A model generated the notes under the pieces. It was given only the letters and a program-made list of their open reading frames with translations, made no database searches and had not been told where the DNA came from. Shown here one piece after another: positions 1 through 5,434 of a stretch of DNA of 5,434 bases. Position numbers and translations under genes: made by a program. Within the stretch, counting starts at the first letter, position 1, and the number at the start of each line of letters is the position of its first letter. Source of the stretch: Gammaproteobacteria bacterium (lineage in GTDB: Bacteria > Pseudomonadota > Gammaproteobacteria > Chromatiales > Chromatiaceae). The stretch covers positions 1 through 5,434 of the forward strand of contig JABDQZ010000097.1 of NCBI GenBank assembly GCA_013041975.1. Direction: 5' to 3'.

Positions 1-651
1 GTCCTGGGGCTGGGTAAACTGCAGCCAGAAGTGTGTCTTTTCATCTTCTTTGGGCTGCACAACAGCCAGAAACCCTTGAGTCTCGACAGACTTTGCCCTT
101 CTACGGGCATTGGCTTCCGATGAAAAAAGCCCCAGCGAAATGGCATTGATAAAATCTCCGGAGGTAAAACGCCTGACATCCTGAATTCCCCTGGATTTCA
201 GTTTATTGACGAGCAACTCCGCCTCTTCTTTGGTAGACAACGCTGGTAGCAATGCCCAGTATCCCAAAATATCGATCTGTTGATCCTCGATGACTTTGGG
301 AGCCAAACGGAAGGCAGCCAGACCATCAGCAACACCAACCGCGATTTTACGCTCTGGAAACGGCCCTAACCTACGGCAGACTTTATTAACACCTTTGTCA
401 ACAAAAACCACATCCTCAGGCGGCGAGACATCTACACCTGCAGTTGCCTCCTCAAGTTTTCGCTGAAGATCAGCTGCTTTCTTTTTCTGGAAATCTGCCC
501 TGACAACCAGTTCTACATCCGAAACAATTTTCAGGTCACCAACATCTTTGACAACTGACAGCGCAACATGACTTTTCGGAGCCGGCTTGTTGGTAATCCA
601 GGCAAATATGGCGAGGTTGATTGCTACCATCGCATAGAAAATCCATTTCAT
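1..651 (-). CDS. SPOR-like single-pass membrane protein, C-terminus cut by window edge
   Basis: The reading frame is open from an ATG at 651 to the window edge (217 codons seen, no stop). Residues about 3-19 form one hydrophobic membrane segment at the very N-terminus, so most of the protein probably faces the periplasm. Residues 55-70 are charged and helix-prone. A CRRLGPF motif lies at 92-98. Residues about 131-200 (starting GYWALLP, with NAISLGLFSS at 169-178) follow the pattern of a SPOR domain, the fold that binds denuded peptidoglycan glycan strands. The match is by eye and the domain is divergent. The ATG overlaps the coaX stop as ATGA, so translation is probably coupled; a GGGAG 11 nt upstream may help. 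Proteins of this kind commonly follow coaX in Pseudomonas-like bacteria and are annotated only as SPOR-domain proteins. Cell-envelope function is an inference. The gene was found by reading the frame through the window end. Confidence 0.85.
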   Translation of the reverse strand, partial: MKWIFYAMVAINLAIFAWITNKPAPKSHVALSVVKDVGDLKIVSDVELVVRADFQKKKAADLQRKLEEATAGVDVSPPEDVVFVDKGVNKVCRRLGPFPERKIAVGVADGLAAFRLAPKVIEDQQIDILGYWALLPALSTKEEAELLVNKLKSRGIQDVRRFTSGDFINAISLGLFSSEANARRRAKSVETQGFLAVVQPKEDEKTHFWLQFTQPQD

Positions 652-1397
652 GTGACTGATTTCTCCCTGGAATGTATTGCCAGCCCTTTCAACACAAGAG
701 AGGGAGACACTTTGATATTACTGCCGATTGCCATTGCCAGCAGTGATGCATAGCCGCCTGTCAGAATGCCCTGTTTCATTTCCATGTTTGTCATTTCGGC
801 CATCTTTTCGATAAACCCGGTTATTGCCATCATCGTTCCATTTGCTATTGCAGTTGTTGTATCAAGCGCAAGCTTGTTTTCTGAAGCTATTAAATCATGT
901 TCCACTTGAAGCGCAATCGTCTTTTCGGATAATGAACTCTGCATTAATACCAGGCCGGGCATAATTGCTCCTCCCAGATGCTGGCCGCTACTGTCGACAG
1001 CATCAAAGGTAACTGCGGTACCACAGGATACGACAAAAAACGGAGATTTTGTCTGCTCTCTGACAGCGATCATTGCCAACCAGCGGTCGATGCCCAGTCG
1101 TTGGGCAACAGTATAGCCGTTTTTCAGGTCACCTGATTGTGATTGGCTGGTTGCCTGATAAAAGCGGACCTGGTGTTTATTACACCAGTTTTTGATCTGC
1201 TGAGAAAAATCTGCCTTGTAGACACTCGACAGGCTTAGCGCAGTCAACGGTGTAGCATCATGTAAACCGGCAAGCTTCTTAAAAAAGTCCCCATCTCCAT
1301 GATTGAGAATACTCACTCTCTCATTTTGAAGCTCAGACTCCAGGCAATACTTTATGGCTGAATTGCCAATATCTACCAGTAAATGTTTTTCAGCCAT
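648..1397 (-). CDS. coaX: Type III pantothenate kinase
   Basis: Phosphorylates pantothenate with ATP to 4'-phosphopantothenate, the first step of coenzyme A synthesis, in the cytoplasm. The 249-residue product has the ASKHA-fold motifs of the family in order: the phosphate loop DIGNS (9-13), GIDRW (102-106) whose Asp104 matches the proposed catalytic base, SCGTAVTFD (124-132), GGAIMPG (142-148), and a late TGG (213-215). Length fits the family (about 240-260). I chose the ATG at 1397. The frame extends upstream to a GTG at 1433, but that start lacks a Shine-Dalgarno and would add 12 residues before a typical N-terminus; the ATG has AGGA 5 nt upstream. The start overlaps the end of birA by 8 bp, and the stop overlaps the next ATG by 4 bp. 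Family members are known to resist CoA feedback inhibition and to need a monovalent cation; this is family knowledge, not seen here. Confidence 0.97.
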   Translation of the reverse strand: MAEKHLLVDIGNSAIKYCLESELQNERVSILNHGDGDFFKKLAGLHDATPLTALSLSSVYKADFSQQIKNWCNKHQVRFYQATSQSQSGDLKNGYTVAQRLGIDRWLAMIAVREQTKSPFFVVSCGTAVTFDAVDSSGQHLGGAIMPGLVLMQSSLSEKTIALQVEHDLIASENKLALDTTTAIANGTMMAITGFIEKMAEMTNMEMKQGILTGGYASLLAMAIGSNIKVSPSLVLKGLAIHSREKSVT

Positions 1398-2376
1398 CCT
1401 GATCCTGTTTTCGTAGCGACACTTCTCCGGCACTGAAGATTTTTATGGACTGCCGGGTTTCAAGTAATAAACGCCCCTGCTCATCAAGACCTCTATAAAT
1501 CCCTTGAAACTGGTTTGCGGCGCTAGTGATTATCACTTCTTGTCCGAGATACAGATCATAGCGCTTCCATAGCTCAAGAAAACCGGCAAGACCTTTTTGC
1601 TGATATTCCTGAATCGCAAGATATAGCCTTTCTGTCAGGTCTGACACCATTGTCGTTCGTGATGGAAGCACACCATTCAAATGGCTTTTTATATCGGTAA
1701 ATGGCTGAGTGATGTTACTCCCCTCAGTTTCCGACATGTCAAGATTCAACCCGACACCCAAAACGGCTTTAACCGGTCCTTCAGCCTCTCCTTTAACTTC
1801 AAGTAACAGGCCGGCAACTTTTTTTCCATTGATATGGATATCATTAGGCCATTTCAGAGCTCCCTGATCCACGCCTGTATCTTCCAGAAATTGCGCAAGC
1901 ACAACACCGGCAGCCAGACTCAAACCAGAAACATCAACCATTGGCATGTTCAAATATACTCCGATAGACATCTGAATATTCCTGCCATATGAAGACAACC
2001 ACTGACGCCCGCGCCTGCCTCTTCCCTGTGTCTGCATTTCAGCAACACACACCCCCCAACGCTGATCATCAATATCAGCACACTCAAGCATGTGCTGATT
2101 AGTCGAATCAATGCTGCTAAAAACAGCTACGTAGACATCTTTATCGGAAATAGAGGCGACCAGGTCTTGCTTATTGACCAAATCCAGCCCGCCGGGCAAC
2201 CAATACCCCTTTCCGGTGACTGCATGAATCGTGAGACCAAGTTCCGCCTTCAGGGACTGTATTTTTTTCCAGACCGCTGTTCTGGAGAGTTGCAATTGTG
2301 CCGCTATAGCCTGGCCAGAATGAAAGTTACCATCAGCGAGGATGCGGATTATGGCTTTATTGGTTGAGCGGGACAT
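1390..2376 (-). CDS. birA: Bifunctional biotin operon repressor / biotin-[acetyl-CoA-carboxylase] ligase
   Basis: Activates biotin with ATP to biotinyl-5'-AMP and transfers it to the lysine of the biotin carboxyl carrier protein of acetyl-CoA carboxylase. With biotinyl-AMP bound it dimerises and represses biotin synthesis genes. The 328-residue protein matches the E. coli length (321) and keeps all three parts. A winged-helix DNA-binding domain spans about 1-65 (helix-turn-helix around SGQAIAAQLQLSRTAVWKKI, 20-39). The ligase core holds the ATP/biotin loop QGRGRRGRQW (117-126), KWPND (175-179), and INGKKVAGLLLE (182-193) with the lysines expected to contact biotinyl-AMP; GVGLN is at 207-211. 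The SH3-like C-terminal domain ends in GEVSLR (317-322), matching the usual GEISLR. The full N-terminal domain implies a repressor, though no target operator is in the window. The start is 2 bp after the peptidase stop, with AGG (2382-2384) overlapping that stop. Confidence 0.97.
   Translation of the reverse strand: MSRSTNKAIIRILADGNFHSGQAIAAQLQLSRTAVWKKIQSLKAELGLTIHAVTGKGYWLPGGLDLVNKQDLVASISDKDVYVAVFSSIDSTNQHMLECADIDDQRWGVCVAEMQTQGRGRRGRQWLSSYGRNIQMSIGVYLNMPMVDVSGLSLAAGVVLAQFLEDTGVDQGALKWPNDIHINGKKVAGLLLEVKGEAEGPVKAVLGVGLNLDMSETEGSNITQPFTDIKSHLNGVLPSRTTMVSDLTERLYLAIQEYQQKGLAGFLELWKRYDLYLGQEVIITSAANQFQGIYRGLDEQGRLLLETRQSIKIFSAGEVSLRKQDQDG
1403..1406 (-). promoter_or_regulatory. Ribosome binding site deciding the coaX start
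   Basis: The minus strand reads AGGA here, 5 nt before the ATG at 1397. It lies inside the 3' end of birA. The alternative GTG start at 1433 has no comparable purine-rich sequence upstream, so this site favours the shorter CoaX. Confidence 0.6.
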
Positions 2377-2378
2377 GG

Positions 2379-4211
2379 TTACCTAACGGATGAAGCACGC
2401 CACGAGTTTTGTATTTCCAGTTGCAAATCCAAAAGGGTTTCCTGCTCCAGCAAATACAATTCACAGGTGTTATCACTCCCTGGTTCAGGAGTAATTTGCG
2501 TTTCATGAAGGACTCCGCGCCGAAAACTGTGAATGCTCATGGCTTTGCCATCAGAATAATGCAGTGAGAGCAGTTTCTCTAGATTACCAGCTGTCGCTTT
2601 GCGATTATTGAGCGCCACGATTTCATCATCAGGACTCAAGCCCGCTTTTTCTGCCGGGGATTCATTCAGCACGAACTGGATAACCGTTGAGCCTGGCTTT
2701 AATTTACAACCAATTGATAACGCAGGATCGTCTTGCGCGGATAGCTCATTGGCCTTATTAATGTACCCACCCAAATCGTCTGCACTTTTTTCGGGTCTCA
2801 GATGCAGGCCCACACCGATTTTTTCCAGCCATTCCGGTATTGGCAATTCATCTGTGCATCTCAGACACAGATCAAAAAATTCTGAAAATGATTGTCCGGT
2901 TTCGTCCCTAACAATCGCTTCAATCTGCCTTTCTTCAATACCTGTTTCCTCTCGACCGAAGACATTCCACAGATGTCGCATCAGGTGATCCAGTGAATAA
3001 TGACCCTTGGTCTTTTCACGAAGAGACATATCCAGGCCGAAAGCAACGATTGCGCCTTTGGTGTAATAACTGACGATTGCATTTATAGCATTGCTGTCCT
3101 GCTTGTAAAATTTTGTCCAGGCATCAAAACTGGAATCAGCCAGCGTCTGCTTATTGCGCCCCTGAGCACGGTAATAACGGGTGAGTGTTTTAGCCAACAG
3201 CCCCAGATAGTCTTCGATTGAAATAACACCACTGCGCAAAAGGGCCAGGTCGTCATAATAGGAAGTCACTCCCTCGAAAAACCACAGTAATTCGGTATGG
3301 GTTTCCTGCGACAAATCGGCTGCTTTTAGTTGTTGTGGTTTCAGGCGTTTAACATTCCAAAGATGAAAATATTCATGGCTGCACAGGCCTAAAAACTTCG
3401 CATAATCATCCGATTGCTTTTCTCGACCCGAGACAGGCAGGTCCTCAGGCGAGCAAAGTAGTGCGGTGGATGATTTATGTTCAAGTCCTCCATAGCCGTT
3501 TTGGGAAACCATTGTCAAAAAATGGTATTCTTTCGGTGGTAACTCACCATCAAACAGTGCGATATGTTCTTTGCAGATGACGGACAGATCTTTCTCGATG
3601 AGAGAAACATCAATAGACGCGGGCACATCACCCGTGAAATGAACCTGGTGAGGCGTGTCCTTCAGTACAAAGCTGGCATCAACCGAATGACTGATCTCGA
3701 CAGGACAATCAATCAGTTCGTCATAATTCTCAGCCGAGTAAAGACCATACCCCTGCTGATTGATTGACTCTGGTTTCAACGCCGTTTTTACCGTCCAGTT
3801 GTCTGTAAATGGAGAGGAGGAGGAAGCAATCTCCACCTCCATTTTGTGATGCTGTTGACCAACAGGCTTTAAAAACAGACTGGTGCCGTTGAAAAATGCG
3901 TGTGAATTGTCCATATGCGCCGAACGTACCGACAGGTCGAACGAAAAAACTTCGTACTGCACAACAATCTCGGTATTGCACGGCTCAACACGCCAGTTAG
4001 ATTTATCGATTTTTAGCAGATTGAGTTTTTTTACTGAACTAAATGCAATGAGGCTAACAATATTTTTGGAGAAATCCCGAATCATGTAACTACCGGGAAT
4101 CCAGTTGGGCAGCGCCAGCTTTTGCCCCTTGGGATCTGGATCGGAAATCTTCATCCTCACCGAGAACGTGTGATTATTAGGATTATCAAAGTGGATTGTA
4201 TAACGAACCAT
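2379..4211 (-). CDS. M61-family (glycyl aminopeptidase-like) metallopeptidase with PDZ domain
   Basis: A zinc peptidase of 610 residues. The N-terminal beta-rich M61 domain covers about 1-170. The gluzincin catalytic domain follows: GGLEHKSS (241-248), the zinc motif HEYFH (279-283, ligands His279 and His283, base Glu280), and the presumed third ligand Glu313 in FFEGVTSYYDD, about 30 residues later as in other M61 enzymes. SYYTKG (381-386) carries a likely transition-state tyrosine. A PDZ domain lies at about 495-575, including SPAEKAGLSPDDEIVALN. No signal peptide or membrane segment is visible, so it is probably cytoplasmic. The best-studied relative is a glycyl aminopeptidase from Sphingomonas; the substrate here is unknown. 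The ATG at 4211 gives a typical N-terminus. It has no clear Shine-Dalgarno and follows the previous stop after 1 bp (TAAGATG), suggesting re-initiation. The catalytic residues are intact, so it should be active. Confidence 0.95.
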   Translation of the reverse strand: MVRYTIHFDNPNNHTFSVRMKISDPDPKGQKLALPNWIPGSYMIRDFSKNIVSLIAFSSVKKLNLLKIDKSNWRVEPCNTEIVVQYEVFSFDLSVRSAHMDNSHAFFNGTSLFLKPVGQQHHKMEVEIASSSSPFTDNWTVKTALKPESINQQGYGLYSAENYDELIDCPVEISHSVDASFVLKDTPHQVHFTGDVPASIDVSLIEKDLSVICKEHIALFDGELPPKEYHFLTMVSQNGYGGLEHKSSTALLCSPEDLPVSGREKQSDDYAKFLGLCSHEYFHLWNVKRLKPQQLKAADLSQETHTELLWFFEGVTSYYDDLALLRSGVISIEDYLGLLAKTLTRYYRAQGRNKQTLADSSFDAWTKFYKQDSNAINAIVSYYTKGAIVAFGLDMSLREKTKGHYSLDHLMRHLWNVFGREETGIEERQIEAIVRDETGQSFSEFFDLCLRCTDELPIPEWLEKIGVGLHLRPEKSADDLGGYINKANELSAQDDPALSIGCKLKPGSTVIQFVLNESPAEKAGLSPDDEIVALNNRKATAGNLEKLLSLHYSDGKAMSIHSFRRGVLHETQITPEPGSDNTCELYLLEQETLLDLQLEIQNSWRASSVR

Positions 4212-4212
4212 C

Positions 4213-4788
4213 TTAATGCCAATTATGTACTGCTGTTTGTGCTTTATCGTTTAAAGAGTTTACCACCAGGCCAGTAAAGCCGATGAGGATTTCATATTCT
4301 GCACCATCTTCCAACGGCATGTAGACCGAGCTTCCAAAAACTGAATCGATGAAAGGAAGCATAGAGTCGTATTGTTTAAGGTATTTCCAGCTATCAATTG
4401 TCTGGAAATCGCGCAGGGAATAATAATCAAGAGGTCGTGTTTGCTGATCTGTAATATCAATATAGCGACTGGAAAGCCGGGATGGCTGGTAAAGATTCGA
4501 TAAACCGGTGAGAGCAACCGCAGGCGTGAAACGAATCAATCGAAAATCCAACTGCCATTGGTCACCCGCCAAAGAGTAGTTCCTGAAATACTCAGCTGAA
4601 GCCAGTTCAACATCGTAGAGATTGTCATCAATCCGGTTAACTTTCAGCGAAAATATTTTCTGCTGATCCGTTAATGCCTGGTATGTGGAAAAGTCCAATC
4701 CGACAGCAACCATAAGCGCTAGAAGAGGAATAGACGCAGCAACAAAAAACTTGCGTAGCAGAAAGCCGATGAAGAAGCCTTTGACCAT
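4213..4788 (-). CDS. Conserved-looking membrane-anchored protein of unknown function
   Basis: I do not recognise a named family with certainty. The 191-residue product begins with a short basic-flanked stretch and one hydrophobic segment at about 12-31 (KFFVAASIPLLALMVAVGL), read as a signal anchor. About 160 residues would follow in the periplasm, with no further convincing membrane segment. Visible blocks are GDQWQLDFRLIRF (75-87), SRLSSRYIDI (103-112), and FGSSVYMPLEDGAEYEILIG (151-170). The layout resembles short gammaproteobacterial proteins that, as I recall, are sometimes labelled multidrug transporter or efflux pump; a single segment makes that label doubtful. It is first in the cluster, 1 bp before the peptidase. 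The ATG at 4788 is the only in-frame start ahead of the hydrophobic segment. No Shine-Dalgarno precedes it. It starts only 27 nt after the rRNA terminator. Confidence 0.85.
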   Translation of the reverse strand: MVKGFFIGFLLRKFFVAASIPLLALMVAVGLDFSTYQALTDQQKIFSLKVNRIDDNLYDVELASAEYFRNYSLAGDQWQLDFRLIRFTPAVALTGLSNLYQPSRLSSRYIDITDQQTRPLDYYSLRDFQTIDSWKYLKQYDSMLPFIDSVFGSSVYMPLEDGAEYEILIGFTGLVVNSLNDKAQTAVHNWH

Positions 4789-4815
4789 GATGACACAATG
4801 ACAGATTTACAGGCG

Positions 4816-4847
4816 AAAAAAAACCCGGCCATAAAGACCGGGTTTTT
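4816..4847 (-). terminator. Rho-independent terminator of the rRNA operon
   Basis: CCCGG (4824-4828) pairs with CCGGG (4838-4842), extended by five A-T pairs (4819-4823 with 4843-4847), around a 9 nt loop. Read on the minus strand the stem ends in eight T residues (4816-4823), starting just a few bases after the 5S 3' end. This is the expected end of the rrn transcript. The opposite strand has a five-T tail, so it could also act on any plus-strand transcript, although no plus-strand gene approaches it. Confidence 0.93.
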
Positions 4848-4854
4848 AAATTAA

Positions 4855-4973
4855 AGTCTGGCAGTGACCTACTTTCACATGGGGAAACCCCACACTATCA
4901 TCGGCGATGAGTCGTTTCACTTCTGAGTTCGGGATGGGATCAGGTGGTACCAACTCTCTATTACCGCCAGACA
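4855..4973 (-). rRNA. rrf: 5S ribosomal RNA
   Basis: About 119 nt read on the minus strand, recognised by close similarity to E. coli 5S. It starts TGTCTGGCGG, contains the conserved CCGAACTCAGAAGTGAAAC block (about 4916-4934) and TAGTGTGGGGTTTCCCCAT, and ends in GCCAGAC, which pairs with the 5' GTCTGGC to close helix I. The ends are placed from that helix and could be off by 1-2 nt. The gene follows 23S rRNA after about 91 nt in the standard 23S-5S order and is immediately followed by the terminator. It appears intact. Confidence 0.96.
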
Positions 4974-5064
4974 AACTGGCTCGAAATCATGCTAGGCATG
5001 CATTTCAAATTCTTTAAAATCTGGATATATCTAATAAGCGTATTCAGAATGCTTGGGTGTTATA
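4974..5064 (-). other. 23S-5S internal transcribed spacer
   Basis: About 91 nt of A+T-rich spacer. It holds no tRNA and no gene. It carries a strong hairpin at 4983-5006 and an A/U-rich stretch around 5007-5040 of the type RNase E cuts when freeing the 5S precursor; the cleavage role is inferred from E. coli. The borders depend on the estimated mature ends of 23S and 5S. Confidence 0.8.
4983..5006 (-). repeat. Inverted repeat / RNA hairpin in the 23S-5S spacer
   Basis: GAAATCATGC (4983-4992) and GCATG plus ATTTC (4996-5006) pair as a 10 bp stem with a single bulged base (5001) and a 3 nt loop TAG (4993-4995). Read as RNA from the minus strand this is a compact hairpin about 10 nt before the 5S start. 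It may guide precursor processing; function is not shown by the sequence. Confidence 0.75.

Positions 5065-5434
<370 letters not shown>

Noticed and set aside
1398..1433. Longer CoaX starting at the GTG at 1433
   Set aside because: It adds 12 atypical residues before the phosphate-loop strand and has no ribosome binding site; the ATG at 1397 has AGGA at the right distance and gives the usual family length.
2092..2367. Plus-strand open frame of 91 codons
   Set aside because: It is antisense to the conserved birA N-terminal region, has no recognisable domain, and is explained as a shadow of the real gene.
2599..2988. Plus-strand open frame of 129 codons, the longest on that strand
   Set aside because: It is antisense to the conserved M61 C-terminal and PDZ region; low-complexity serine/proline-rich product with no ribosome binding site that I can see.
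4789..4825. Possible promoter with a -10 resembling TGTAAAT on the minus strand
   Set aside because: The hexamer is a poor match, no -35 is found at proper spacing (the position falls in the terminator stem), and the leader would be very short.
4974..5064. tRNA gene or mobile element in the 23S-5S spacer
   Set aside because: The spacer is too short and has no cloverleaf or T-loop sequence; the inverted repeat there is a simple hairpin without flanking repeats or a transposase.

Overview
All real genes in this window lie on the minus strand. Transcription therefore runs from right (about 5434) to left (1). The gene content is that of a gammaproteobacterium: type III pantothenate kinase (coaX) next to a two-function birA, followed by a SPOR-like membrane protein, in the order I recall from Pseudomonas and its marine relatives. 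The DNA is of moderate G+C, and the rRNA resembles gammaproteobacterial 23S and 5S closely. I cannot name the genus; a marine Oceanospirillales- or Cellvibrionales-type lineage is a guess.

Right part (about 4816-5434): the 3' end of a ribosomal RNA operon. It holds the last ~370 nt of 23S rRNA, a ~91 nt spacer with a strong hairpin, 5S rRNA, and a textbook rho-independent terminator. There is no tRNA in the 23S-5S spacer or after 5S.

Left part (1-4788): five tightly packed genes. They are, in transcription order, a small membrane-anchored protein of unknown function, an M61-family metallopeptidase with a C-terminal PDZ domain, birA (biotin repressor and biotin-protein ligase), coaX (first step of coenzyme A synthesis), and a SPOR-like single-pass membrane protein cut by the window edge. 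Junctions are 1 bp, 2 bp, an 8 bp overlap and a 4 bp ATGA overlap, which points to one translationally coupled operon. BirA and CoaX both serve cofactor metabolism (biotin attachment to acetyl-CoA carboxylase, and CoA supply). How the peptidase and the two membrane proteins relate to that is not evident.

The most unusual point is the join between the two parts. The first start codon of the protein operon is only 27 nt after the T-run of the rRNA terminator, with no convincing promoter or Shine-Dalgarno sequence between them. The operon may be expressed by terminator read-through from the rRNA promoters, or from a promoter hidden in the 5S/terminator region. I saw no mobile element, CRISPR array or defence system, and the window is otherwise ordinary chromosomal housekeeping DNA.
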